64,000 bases of DNA. Origin: Verrucomicrobiota bacterium (GTDB lineage: Bacteria > Verrucomicrobiota > Verrucomicrobiia > Limisphaerales > DSYF01). How positions within the stretch are numbered: the stretch's first letter is position 1; the number at the start of each line of letters is the position of its first letter. The notes below the pieces were generated by a model. That model worked only from the letters and a program-made list of their open reading frames with translations, was not told the DNA's origin and did not search any database. Of this stretch, positions 53,734-62,280 are shown piece after piece. The stretch spans positions 1 through 64,000 of the forward strand of contig JALOTZ010000016.1 of the NCBI GenBank assembly GCA_025457615.1. Direction: 5' to 3'. The translations under genes and the position numbers were made by a program.

Positions 53734-56198
53734 AGCTGGAGCTGAAACCGTTTCAGGAGATTTCCGCCCGAGAAATCATCGGCAAGCTGGACAAGGCGCG
53801 GGACAGCGTGGCCAGCGGCGAGCTTGAAGCGATTGTCCTGGCCGCGCCCACGGGTTCAGGTAAGACCATCACGCTGGCGCAGGTGATTGATTATACTTAC
53901 GGCGGAGGCGACGGGATTTCCGCCCGACCGAGAACGACGTTTCTCTGGCTGTCGGATTCGCCCGAGTTGAACACGCAGAGCAAGAACAAGCTGCTGGGCA
54001 CGTGCGACCATCTGCCCTACTACAAAATGGTCACCATCGACAGCGAGAACTTCAAAGACGACGAATTGCAGCCTGGCTACGTGTATTTCATCAACACCCA
54101 ACTGCTGGGCAAAGACAAGATCCTGACCAAGGAAGGGGGTGGGGACTTCCGCAACACGACGTTTTGGCAGGCCGTCGCGCGGACCATCGCCCGCAGCCCC
54201 CAGGAGTTTGTCCTCATCATTGACGAGGCGCATCGCGGTGCGTCGGCTACCGAACGCAATCGCAAGACGATCATGCAGAAATTCATCACCGGCTCGGCGG
54301 CTGATGGATTGCCGCCCGTGCCTTTGGTGCTGGGCATGAGTGCAACGCCGCAACGGTTCACTGAATTGCTCGGCAGCACCAACCGGACGCAGCGGCCCAT
54401 CAACATTGACCCGAATGAAGTCCGTGAGAGCGGTCTGCTCAAGGATTTGATCCTGGTCCACAACCCGAAGACGAGCGTTGCCGGGGACTTGACGTTGCTG
54501 GAAGAAGCTGCGCGGACGTGGAAGCGTTTCGGGAAAGAATGGGAGGATTATTGCACCAAGGAAAAGGAGAAGGAAAGGGTGCGCCCCATCCTAGTCGTGC
54601 AGGTGGAGGACGGGACGGAGAACGTGCTGACACGGACGTCGCTAGAGGATGTCGTGCGCGTCGTGGAGCGGCAGACCGGACCGTTGGCGGTGAATGAAAT
54701 TGTGCATTGCTTCCAGGATTCCGCGGAGCTGTCTGTCGCCGGGAAGATCATTCGCAAGCTGGAGGCGTCACGGATTCAAGACAGCACGGACGTAAAGGTG
54801 GTCTTGTTCAAGACGGCGCTCTCCACCGGCTGGGACTGTCCGCGCGCTGAAGTAATGATGAGTTTTCGTCGGGCGGAAGACACGACCAGCATTGCGCAAT
54901 TGGTTGGGCGCATGGTGCGAACCCCCCTCGCCCGCCGCATCGGGACGAATGAAGTGCTGGATACGGTGGAATTATTTCTGCCGCACTATGACCGAAAAGC
55001 GGTCGAGGAAGTCCTGAAGCAACTGCGCAACTCGACCGAGGGTCTGGGCATTCGCGCTGAGGTTGCCGTGGAGACCTATGGGCGCAATCCGGCCTTTTCA
55101 ACGGTGTTCGAGCACATCAGGAGACTGCCGACCTACAACGTCAGTCGTGTTCCCCGGATGACCGAGGTAAAACGGGCATTGCGGTTGGCAGGGCTTCTGA
55201 TGCACGAAGGATTGAACACGGATGCCGACGAGGAGATGCGCGACATCTGCCTCAACAAGCTGTGCGAGCTGCGAGACAAGTATGCCAAGACGGTCCGCGA
55301 TTGGGGCCGTGAGCTGCGCGAAGGCGGCGAGATCGAAGTGGAGGCGCTGAAGGTCGCGACTGGGTCCATGTTCATTGAAAACGCAACCACGACGAAGCTC
55401 TCGCTATCCGCCGAGAACATCGAACAACTCTTTGATGCTGCCGGACGTCTGCTTGCCGCTGGTGAAGGACTGCACCGGACCTATTGGAAGAAGTTCCACG
55501 ACCAGGACAAGCCCGACGAGGCAAAGCTCGAACTCGTCGCCATCCTGCGGCACGCGCAGACCATGCCGGTGTTGGAGAATTTTGCGAGGGAGCAGTTCGA
55601 CCTATGGTGGAAGAAGCACAAAGCGGGAATCCAGAGGTTGCCGGCAGTCGTCCGCCAGCGTTTCTTCGCCCTGATTCACGCCAGCGGCAAGGCGGTGGCA
55701 CAGGACTGGGAACTGCCCGAACAGATCGTTGAAAAAAGGGAAGGTGCGGCTTTTGAGAAGCACCTGTTCTGCGACGGAGAGGGGAAGTTCCATGCCGACT
55801 TGAACTCATGGGAGGCGGGTCTGCTCGAAAATGAAATGGCGCGAAGCGACTTCGTCTGCTGGCTGCGGAATGTGGACCGGCGTGACTACGCATTCTGCGT
55901 GCCCTATGAAATGGGTGGCATCAAGCCGTTCTATCCTGATTTCGCCATCGTCCGGAAGACCGGTAAGGGTTTTGTCGTGGACATCCTCGAACCGCACAAC
56001 GACTCCTACGTGGATGCCCTGCCAAAGGCAATCGGGCTGGCCAGATTCGCCGAGGAACATCACGCGGAGTTTGGGCGGCTCATCTTCGCCCGAAAGAAGG
56101 GCGAGAAGTGGGAGTTTGCGGATATGTGCGACGAGGCGACACGGGAAAGGACGCTGAAGATGCGCCCGGGCAGCGAGATTGATGGGTTGTTCCTCTAA
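53730..56198 (+). CDS. DEAD/DEAH helicase, type III Res-like
   Basis: 822 residues. Walker A APTGSGKT (39-46), DEAH (165-168, LIIDEAHRGAS), SAT-like motif VLGMSATPQRF and the helicase C-terminal region with GWDCPRAEVMMSFRRAE and QLVGRMVRTPLARR are clear. The C-terminus looks like a PD-(D/E)xK nuclease (FYPDFAIVRKTGKGFVVDIL) but the usual ExK is EPH (754-756). It is the expected restriction partner of the upstream methylase. It may be a variant nuclease or inactive. Confidence 0.9.
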   Translation: MKLELKPFQEISAREIIGKLDKARDSVASGELEAIVLAAPTGSGKTITLAQVIDYTYGGGDGISARPRTTFLWLSDSPELNTQSKNKLLGTCDHLPYYKMVTIDSENFKDDELQPGYVYFINTQLLGKDKILTKEGGGDFRNTTFWQAVARTIARSPQEFVLIIDEAHRGASATERNRKTIMQKFITGSAADGLPPVPLVLGMSATPQRFTELLGSTNRTQRPINIDPNEVRESGLLKDLILVHNPKTSVAGDLTLLEEAARTWKRFGKEWEDYCTKEKEKERVRPILVVQVEDGTENVLTRTSLEDVVRVVERQTGPLAVNEIVHCFQDSAELSVAGKIIRKLEASRIQDSTDVKVVLFKTALSTGWDCPRAEVMMSFRRAEDTTSIAQLVGRMVRTPLARRIGTNEVLDTVELFLPHYDRKAVEEVLKQLRNSTEGLGIRAEVAVETYGRNPAFSTVFEHIRRLPTYNVSRVPRMTEVKRALRLAGLLMHEGLNTDADEEMRDICLNKLCELRDKYAKTVRDWGRELREGGEIEVEALKVATGSMFIENATTTKLSLSAENIEQLFDAAGRLLAAGEGLHRTYWKKFHDQDKPDEAKLELVAILRHAQTMPVLENFAREQFDLWWKKHKAGIQRLPAVVRQRFFALIHASGKAVAQDWELPEQIVEKREGAAFEKHLFCDGEGKFHADLNSWEAGLLENEMARSDFVCWLRNVDRRDYAFCVPYEMGGIKPFYPDFAIVRKTGKGFVVDILEPHNDSYVDALPKAIGLARFAEEHHAEFGRLIFARKKGEKWEFADMCDEATRERTLKMRPGSEIDGLFL

Positions 56199-56234
56199 CG
56201 GTGTTCCGCTGCCAATCTACGACAGCGCCACTGA

Positions 56235-56342
56235 GATGAAGAGATGTGTGAGCGGCGCAAGATTCGCTGTGGGGAGCGGCACTTCAAGGGGGCACTCGGA
56301 GTGGATTACCGGCCCGTCAAGTCCGCGGCGGAATTGCCGTAG
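56235..56342 (+). pseudogene. C-terminal remnant of another restriction helicase
   Basis: The frame, open from an in-frame stop just upstream, reads CERRKIRCGERHFKGALGVD, then YRPVKSAAELP and a stop. This matches the C-terminal ending (ACGxxHFxALGxxF) of BPTD_3080-like restriction subunits, different from the complete helicase upstream. No start is present. It suggests that an older restriction gene was replaced. Confidence 0.6.
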
Positions 56343-56437
56343 CTGCGCCGGATGCTCTGATTGCTTCCGGTTGGCAGAAGCGAGTAACCTCCAACACCGT
56401 TCATCACCGAGCCACGCGAGTTCCTGAATCAACAGCC

Positions 56438-57052
56438 ATGCCAGTTCTCTATCAGCGCACCGACGGTTCCGGCTTCTACGCCAAAGCCAGTGTCCAAGGC
56501 AGCATCGTAACGTTTCAACTGACCGAGCGTGGTGTGGCCCGGTTGCGCGAAGCAGGGGTGGAGCCGGGCGGAAAGTTTCCGCTGCGCTTGCTGCTGGCGC
56601 TCTATCGTCCGGGGGACGCCTACACGCTGAGAGGAGGCACCGGGCCAAAGGCGGGCTACCATGAGGCCGAGCAGTTCATGTTCGGTTTCGACGAGAACCA
56701 AGCCGCCGAGACGCTGTTCCCCGCCTGCGCGGTGAGTGGGTCGCGGGACGACTTGCATCTGGTGGTGAGCGAGGATGGCAGCCCAGCGGTGGCGCGCTGG
56801 CTTGGCCCGGACGCCCGGGCGGCTTTGGAAGGGCGCACGCTTTTGAGCCTCCCGCTGCCCTTGGTGACGCTCGACGCTCTTGCGAGGCTGGAAGCGTTGG
56901 GCAAGCTGCCGGCTGGGAGCGAAACGGTGCGGACCTGGCGGCAATGGCTGGCCGATGATCTCGGCGCAGCCTGGGCGGAGTTCCGCCGGGCGAACGCGCA
57001 GAAACAAGCGGGCTTGGGCCTGAACCTGCCGGGGGAGCTGGGCTTGGGATGA
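56438..57052 (+). CDS. Hypothetical protein downstream of the restriction genes
   Basis: 204 residues. No family is recognised. The N-terminal YQRTDGSGFYAKASVQGSIV and VTFQLTERGVARLREAGVEP suggests a beta-rich domain, followed by RLLLALYRPGDAYTLRGGTG and a helical C-terminus. It is in the same orientation as the mod/res pair and may belong to it, but the gap contains the restriction remnant. Confidence 0.6.
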   Translation: MPVLYQRTDGSGFYAKASVQGSIVTFQLTERGVARLREAGVEPGGKFPLRLLLALYRPGDAYTLRGGTGPKAGYHEAEQFMFGFDENQAAETLFPACAVSGSRDDLHLVVSEDGSPAVARWLGPDARAALEGRTLLSLPLPLVTLDALARLEALGKLPAGSETVRTWRQWLADDLGAAWAEFRRANAQKQAGLGLNLPGELGLG

Positions 57053-57078
57053 CCCCATGCCCGAAGTGTTGAAGCACA

Positions 57079-57417
57079 ATGAAACCAACACGGCGGCAAA
57101 CCAAGATCCGGCGGCGTTTGCCTGCGAAGCGAGCCAAACCCAAGAGTGCCAGCAGGCCAAAGCCATCCATCACACGGGCGGAGGCACGTCGGCGGGTGGG
57201 GCAGCATGTCCTAAGGCGGTTGTTCCAAGGCGCCAGGGTGCAGGCCGGCGAGGGCGTGCGGCTCGGCATTTACTTCCGGGGCGGGTGGACTCCCAAGGAT
57301 TTGTGGGTGGTGTATAAGAACGCGGAGCAGAACGCCCTGAAATCGTCGGAAGTGGTGTTGGTTTCCAAACGCACGGGCCGGGTCTTGTACGAGGGCTCCG
57401 CCCATGATGAGGGGTGA
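57079..57417 (+). CDS. Small basic protein of unknown function
   Basis: 112 residues with a very basic N-terminus (RRQTKIRRRLPAKRAKPKSA) and a conserved C-terminal pattern WVVYKNAEQNALKSSEVVLV, then SKRTGRVLYEGSAHDEG. The ending SKxTGxVxYxGSAxDEG is recurrent in small hypothetical proteins. It lies 27 bases after the previous gene. Function unknown. Confidence 0.6.
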   Translation: MKPTRRQTKIRRRLPAKRAKPKSASRPKPSITRAEARRRVGQHVLRRLFQGARVQAGEGVRLGIYFRGGWTPKDLWVVYKNAEQNALKSSEVVLVSKRTGRVLYEGSAHDEG

Positions 57418-57430
57418 TCGACCCCCCCCG

Positions 57431-57524
57431 AAACCCATGACTGGCCTGCCGAGTCGTAGCTGGGAGCGCTGGAGTGTGCGGACACGCTGAGCCCGCCTTC
57501 GTCCTGCGGACTACGGCGCGGCAG
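57431..57524. repeat. 94-bp direct repeat, copy 1
   Basis: Identical to 57824-57917 except one base. It begins AAACCCATGACTGGCCTGCC and ends TACGGCGCGGCAG. The two copies flank the GIY-YIG gene. Downstream, GCTGCGCTCCGAGCGAAGAC words occur in inverted form after the second copy. Confidence 0.88.
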
Positions 57525-57585
57525 GCCCGCCGCGTCGAAACATGTGAAGACGGGCTTCACTCGTTGCTGCGCTCCGAGCGAAGAC

Positions 57586-57831
57586 TCAGAGTCGCTGGCG
57601 CGCAAAGGCCCGGCCTGAGGCGCTCTTCAAGTATCGCTCGAAGTCCATCGCCCTCTGTTCATCGGTAAACGCAATGGCGGTCTTGATGCGCCACGGGCGA
57701 TACTTGCTCGTATGCGGCACGCTGCCTTCGTTGTGCTTGAGCAGGCGCGCCTTCAGATCCCCGGTGCGGCCCACGTAGTAGTGTTGCCCGTCCCCTTCGC
57801 TTTCCAGGATGTAAACGTAATGAAAACCCAT
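57586..57831 (-). CDS. GIY-YIG endonuclease domain protein
   Basis: 81 residues. GIY-YIG motif YVYILESEGDGQHYYVGRTG and DLKARLLKHNEG are typical, with YLKSASGRAFARQ at the end. Small stand-alone GIY-YIG proteins are common in accessory regions. The ATG start (57829-57831) is formed by the first bases of the direct repeat copy 2 on the complementary strand. Confidence 0.9.
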   Translation of the reverse strand: MGFHYVYILESEGDGQHYYVGRTGDLKARLLKHNEGSVPHTSKYRPWRIKTAIAFTDEQRAMDFERYLKSASGRAFARQRL

Positions 57832-57917
57832 GACTGGCCTGCCGAGTCGTAGCTGGGAGCGCTGGAGTGTGCGGACGCGCTGAGCCCGCCTTCGTCCTGC
57901 GGACTACGGCGCGGCAG
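57824..57917. repeat. 94-bp direct repeat, copy 2
   Basis: Same sequence as 57431-57524. It overlaps the 5' end of the GIY-YIG gene and supplies its start codon. It is followed within 30 bases by the tmRNA 3' end. Confidence 0.88.
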
Positions 57918-57949
57918 TCTTCGCTCGGAGCGCAGCGCAGAGCGAAGAC

Positions 57950-58300
57950 TGGTGGAGGCGGGGGGAGTTGAACCCCCGTCCCTGAGCCGAGAACCAGCCG
58001 CGACTACATGCTTAGCCCGCAGAAGAGTTCGGCCGCCGGATAACCTGCAGGCGCGAATCCGGCCGCCCAGTCCGCATGAAATGTTTTCAGGCCGCCACGC
58101 GCGGTCTCCGCGTCAGCCCTAACCTGCTGTGGCGTTCATCCGACATAGCAGGTGTCTGCCGGTGAACGTCGTGGCACTAGGCCGCGAGTGCTAATTCTTC
58201 GTTAGCAGTTATGTTTTGATGCGATGATTAACGAGGCCAACGCATCGTCCTCGGCATGCCGCCTCTGGCGCACTTCCCAGGTCGAAACCAGTACGCCCCC
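57950..58300 (-). ncRNA. ssrA: tmRNA (ssrA), tag ANEELALAA
   Basis: On the minus strand the 5' end GGGGGCG pairs with CGCCTCC near the 3' end, followed by ACCA. Conserved ACTGGTTTCGACCTGG and GGCATGCCGAGG mark the tRNA-like 5' half. The open reading frame GCT AAC GAA GAA TTA GCA CTC GCG GCC TAG encodes the tag ANEELALAA. The T arm is GGGGGTTCAACTCCCCC. It rescues stalled ribosomes with SmpB. Confidence 0.93.
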
Positions 58301-58656
58301 CTCAGCGAACGCCGCTACGCTCGTCGAGGACAGCCTCCGGGTCAAGTGCGCGCGGTGAACGCCTGAACCGATGCAAAACGTCCAAAGTCCAACGTCCAAC
58401 GTTGAACGTCCAATGCGGCAACGATTGGCAACCCCTTCAGCGTTGAACGTTGAGCGTTGAGCGTTGAATGTTTGCCGCGGTTCAGGGGAAGGGCAGCCAG
58501 GGGCGCAATTCCCCGGGACGGCAGCGGGTGGGTTCCCTGTCGCCAGGGGAACCCGACCGAAGCGGTCACGTGTCCGAAGACAGCCAACGCCAAGACGCGA
58601 GGGCGTCATGACGCAAAAGGTTGCCGCTCGTGGCTGGCGGCGCAGGGAAAACGAGC
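58301..58656. repeat. GTTGAAC-type word repeats between tmRNA and gmhA
   Basis: AACGTCCAACGTTGAACG (about 58393-58410) and, about 40 bases on, GTTGAACGTTGAGCGTTGAG (about 58443-58462) are the same word family as at 628-1372. No gene is seen in this interval, which also contains a GC-rich stretch. Confidence 0.6.
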
Positions 58657-59232
58657 TTACTTCCGGGGCAGTTGGGCGTCCACCATCTCGCACAGGACAT
58701 GATACAGGAGCTTGTGCGCTTCCTGAATCCGGGCGGTGTTCGAACCGGGAGCCATCAGATCGAGGGTGGCGACGCCCTGGGTGAAGCCGCCGTCGCGCCC
58801 GAGGAAGCAAATGCTTTCCATGCCGATCCGCCCGGCTTCCTCCAAGGCGCGCAGCACGTTCCTCGACTTGCCACTGGTGGTGAGCGCGATCAGCACGTCG
58901 CCCTGCCTGCCCAAGCCCCACACCTGGCGCGCAAACACTTCGTCAAAGTGGTAATCGTTGCCAATGGCGGTCATCAATTCACCGTTCGCGGTCAGGGAAA
59001 TGGCGGGATACGGACGCCGGTCCTCCATGAAGCGACAGGCGAACTCGGTGGCCAGATGAGTGGCGTCCGAGGCGCTGCCACCGTTGCCGCAGACCAACAG
59101 CTTATGGCCGGAGGTCAGGCAGCGGAGCACCAGTGCGGCGGCTTTGTCCAAGGAAGCCTCGATTTCGGTCAAGGCTCTCAGCGTGGCGGACGATTCCTCG
59201 ATGGCGCGTTGAAGCGGGGTGCGTGACTTCAC
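58657..59232 (-). CDS. gmhA: Phosphoheptose isomerase-like SIS protein
   Basis: 191 residues from GTG 59232. NGGSASDATHLATEF contains the His and Glu of the GmhA active site, with LTTSGKSRNVL and the C-terminal AHKLLYHVLCEMVDAQL typical of the family. It converts sedoheptulose-7-phosphate to D-glycero-D-manno-heptose-7-phosphate in LPS core synthesis. It overlaps the DUF4870 gene by GTGA. Confidence 0.82.
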   Translation of the reverse strand: MKSRTPLQRAIEESSATLRALTEIEASLDKAAALVLRCLTSGHKLLVCGNGGSASDATHLATEFACRFMEDRRPYPAISLTANGELMTAIGNDYHFDEVFARQVWGLGRQGDVLIALTTSGKSRNVLRALEEAGRIGMESICFLGRDGGFTQGVATLDLMAPGSNTARIQEAHKLLYHVLCEMVDAQLPRK

Positions 59233-59627
59233 TTGATCAACTCCCACACGTAGGGATACCGGTAATCTTCGCCGTTGTTGGCTTTGATGCCGGCGATGAC
59301 GGCCAACACCATCCCCGCGATGGGCAGCACAGCCACCACCGGGATCAGGATGAACCCGATGCAAACGAAGGACAGAGCGAAGGCCAGCAGGCCGGCGATC
59401 ACGGTAAGGATCGCCACGGTGAGCTGGAAGTTCAGCGACGCTTTTCCATGCAGCTCGACCGCCGGGATTTGGTTCTTCTTGATCTGCCAGACCAACAGGG
59501 GGCCAAGCAGGCTGCCGAACGGAATGATCAGTCCAGCCAACGCGCTGAGGTGGCAAGCCATGCACCAAGTTCGCACGTCGCCCTGGCTGGGCGGAGGCGG
59601 CATCGGCGGAGGGAACGGTTCTGACAT
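59229..59627 (-). CDS. DUF4870 membrane protein
   Basis: 132 residues from ATG 59627 (MSEPFPPPMPPPP). Membrane spans LAGLIIPFGSLLGPLLVWQI, VAILTVIAGLLAFALSF and VVAVLPIAGMVLAVIAGI are followed by GEDYRYPYVWELI, the DUF4870 ending. The function is unknown. Its stop overlaps the gmhA start by GTGA. Confidence 0.86.
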   Translation of the reverse strand: MSEPFPPPMPPPPSQGDVRTWCMACHLSALAGLIIPFGSLLGPLLVWQIKKNQIPAVELHGKASLNFQLTVAILTVIAGLLAFALSFVCIGFILIPVVAVLPIAGMVLAVIAGIKANNGEDYRYPYVWELIK

Positions 59628-59925
59628 GGGGGGCAGATTAGGTGCGGGCAGCGGTCGGCGCCAAGCGCAAACATGCGGTGGCGCAACCGGCTGCGGGATC
59701 CGGTCCGGGCGGGGGAGCTGGGCGCAGCCGGATCCGTGCGGGATCGGAACCTTTTTCACCTTTGAGCTTCCCCACTGGGGCATTGAGGGAACCCACGGAC
59801 TCGAGGCGGCCACGGGCAACGCCAGCGGGACGACGGCAAGCATTACCGATCTTCTGCCGCTCGGCAGCACTCAGTGCTGCTACCGCACCGTCTCGCCCCG
59901 GTTCAGACCATGGTTTGTCCAACGC

Positions 59926-60780
59926 TCAGGGTGGTTCCGCCCTGGTCCCGCCTTGAATCCGGTCCACCAGCCGCTGAATGCCGGACTTGAATGCCGCGCG
60001 ATCGGCCAGGGAGAAGTTGTGGTCGCCCTCGAGTTCCACCAGCCACTTGGGTTCGTTGGCGGCGGCGAAGTTCCGTTCCGCATGGTCGAAGCGGATCAGG
60101 CCGTCCTCGCGACTGTGCATGATCACCAACGGCGCGCGGATGCCGGGAAGCTTCTTGCGCGTGTCGTACTCGATCGACCCCAGCCAGCGCACCGGCAGCC
60201 ACCAGAACAATTCGGCGCCCACATCCGGGATGCTCGTGAATGTGCTCTGCAGGACCACACCGCCCAGGGGCTGGCGCCGCGCCAGCTCGGAGGCGATGCC
60301 GCCGCCCAGCGATTCGCCGAACACGATCACCTGGGTCGAGGCAAACCCGCGGGTCTCCAGCCATTGCAACGCCGCTTGCGCATCCCGGTAGGTGCCTTCC
60401 TCGCTGGGCTTGCCCGCACTCTGGCCGTAGCCGCGGTAGTCGAACGTGAACACGGACGCACCCGTCTCCAGCAGCACCTCATACACCGGCAGGCGATGAC
60501 TGATGTTCCCCCCGTTGCCGTGGCAGAACAGGATCACGGCTCCCGCGGGATGGAAGGCTGGCTCGCACGGGAAGAACCAACCGTGCAGCGTCAGCCCGTC
60601 CGAGGTCTTGAACCGGACATCCTCATAGGGCCGGCGCAACTCCTCCGGCCGCGCGTCGAAGGCGCGCGTCGGATGATAGACATTGGCCTGTTCGAACCAG
60701 CGAAAAAACATCAGCGACAGGAGCAGCAACCCGAGCAGAACCGCCAGACGCCGTATCCAGGGTTTTGTGCGTGCGGCCAC
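59926..60780 (-). CDS. Alpha/beta hydrolase
   Basis: 284 residues with an N-terminal anchor or signal (RRLAVLLGLLLLSLMFF). FCHGNGGNISHR is the oxyanion loop, VFGESLGGGIASEL the nucleophile elbow (Ser), HSREDGLIRF the Asp and GDHNFSL the His. It resembles BAAT/serine-aminopeptidase-like hydrolases. The substrate is unknown. Confidence 0.88.
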   Translation of the reverse strand: MAARTKPWIRRLAVLLGLLLLSLMFFRWFEQANVYHPTRAFDARPEELRRPYEDVRFKTSDGLTLHGWFFPCEPAFHPAGAVILFCHGNGGNISHRLPVYEVLLETGASVFTFDYRGYGQSAGKPSEEGTYRDAQAALQWLETRGFASTQVIVFGESLGGGIASELARRQPLGGVVLQSTFTSIPDVGAELFWWLPVRWLGSIEYDTRKKLPGIRAPLVIMHSREDGLIRFDHAERNFAAANEPKWLVELEGDHNFSLADRAAFKSGIQRLVDRIQGGTRAEPP

Positions 60781-60970
60781 GCCCGCATTCTGCCCAAAGA
60801 CCCTCCGCGTGGCGAGCCCGGCGTTGTCGCACGAGCGCGGACCCTCTGTCCGAGCGTCCTTCCGTCCGAGGCAGGCGCATCGAATATCCGTGCTCCGCCC
60901 GGATCAGCCGCCGCCGCATGCGGCCCCTTTTTTCTTTCGTCCCTGTCGTCCCAAGCTGTTAAATCGGCGC

Positions 60971-62038
60971 ATGCGCGACGCCTCACTGAAGTTTCTCGAA
61001 ACCCTGGTCAACACGCCCAGTCCGGTCGGGCACGAGGTGCGCGGGCAGCGGGTCTGGCTGGATTACGTGTCCAGGTTTGCCGGGGAGACGTTCTCGGACG
61101 CCTACGGCAACTGCGTGGCGGTGCTGAACAAGGGCGGTTCGCCGCGGCTGATGCTGGCGGCGCATGCGGACGAGATTGCGCTGGCGGTGAACTACATTGA
61201 CGACCAAGGCTTCATTTACGTGCGCCGCATGGGTGGGGTGGACCCGGCCATCACCAAGGCGCAGCGGGTGACCATCCACGCCCGTTCGGGTCCGGTGCGC
61301 GGCGTGGTGGGGAATGTGGCGCCGCACCTGACCAAGGCGGAACCGGACTCCAAGAAGCCCCAGATCCACGATCTGTTCATCGACATCGGGGTCGGCAACC
61401 GCAAGGAGGCGGAAAAACTGGTGCGCATCGGTGATCCCATCACGCTGATCGATCAATTCGAGCGCTTGCGCGACGACATCGCCGTGGCGCGCGCGTTCGA
61501 CAACCGCATCGGCACCTGGTCGGTGGCCGAGGCGCTGCGCCTGCTGTCCGCCGGGAAGAAGCTCGAGGCCGAGATTTGCGCCGTCTCGAATGTGCAGGAG
61601 GAGGTCGGATTGTTCGGCGCCCGGCAGATTGCCTACTCGCTCAAACCGGATGTCGCGTTGGTGGTGGACGTCACCCACGCGACAGATTATCCCACGGTCA
61701 ACAAATCCCAGCACGGCGACGTGAAGCTGGGGAGGGGACCGACGATCACGCACGGCGGCTGCAATCATCCCGAAGTCGTGGCGCGGCTGGAGCAGGTGGC
61801 CAAGGCGCGCAAGATTCCGCTCCAGCACGAGGCGATGTCGGCCACCAGTGGGACGGACACGGACGTGATCTTCTGGACGCGCGGCGGCATTGCCAGCGCG
61901 CTGGTGAGCCTGCCCAACCGCTACATGCACTCCCCGGTCGAGGTGGTGAACCTGAAGGACCTGCAACATATTCCCGACCTCCTGGCCGCTTTCGCGGTGT
62001 CGCTCAAGAAAGGGGAGCAGTTCAAGGTCAAGATCTGA
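60971..62038 (+). CDS. M42-family metallopeptidase
   Basis: 355 residues from ATG 60971 (MRDASLKFLETLVNTPSPVG). Metal-site residues include His in AAHADEIAL, FDNRIGTW (Asp), SNVQEEVGLFGAR (Glu) and DVTHATDYP, with YMHSPVEVV at the C-terminus. These are aminopeptidases with dinuclear zinc or cobalt. The upstream longer frame is rejected. Confidence 0.9.
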   Translation: MRDASLKFLETLVNTPSPVGHEVRGQRVWLDYVSRFAGETFSDAYGNCVAVLNKGGSPRLMLAAHADEIALAVNYIDDQGFIYVRRMGGVDPAITKAQRVTIHARSGPVRGVVGNVAPHLTKAEPDSKKPQIHDLFIDIGVGNRKEAEKLVRIGDPITLIDQFERLRDDIAVARAFDNRIGTWSVAEALRLLSAGKKLEAEICAVSNVQEEVGLFGARQIAYSLKPDVALVVDVTHATDYPTVNKSQHGDVKLGRGPTITHGGCNHPEVVARLEQVAKARKIPLQHEAMSATSGTDTDVIFWTRGGIASALVSLPNRYMHSPVEVVNLKDLQHIPDLLAAFAVSLKKGEQFKVKI

Positions 62039-62280
62039 CCGGGCTCACCACCGCCCTGTGCGGTGTTCGAATCAGGGCGAGGTCCCCCGCCCGGTTGCCG
62101 CGGGGGCCGGCCCGGGCTGGGATCCCTCAATACACCGTCAGATTTTTCGATGGCGCCAGGACGGGCCGGAGGCCGCACAGTGTGGCCGGAGCGCACGGGA
62201 TTTGAGGGATCGGGACTTGCCGATGCCCATTGCCAGTGCTAAGCAGCGCATCGAACCCGGGCTGTCCAAAGGCGCGTTTT

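Noticed and set aside
57950-57975. A tRNA at the 57950 end
   Set aside because: The T arm and acceptor belong to the tmRNA, as shown by the tag frame and the pairing 5' end at 58300.
58202-58921. 239-residue minus-strand ORF near the tmRNA
   Set aside because: It overlaps the tmRNA 5' end and the gmhA gene and carries repeat words; no protein similarity is visible.
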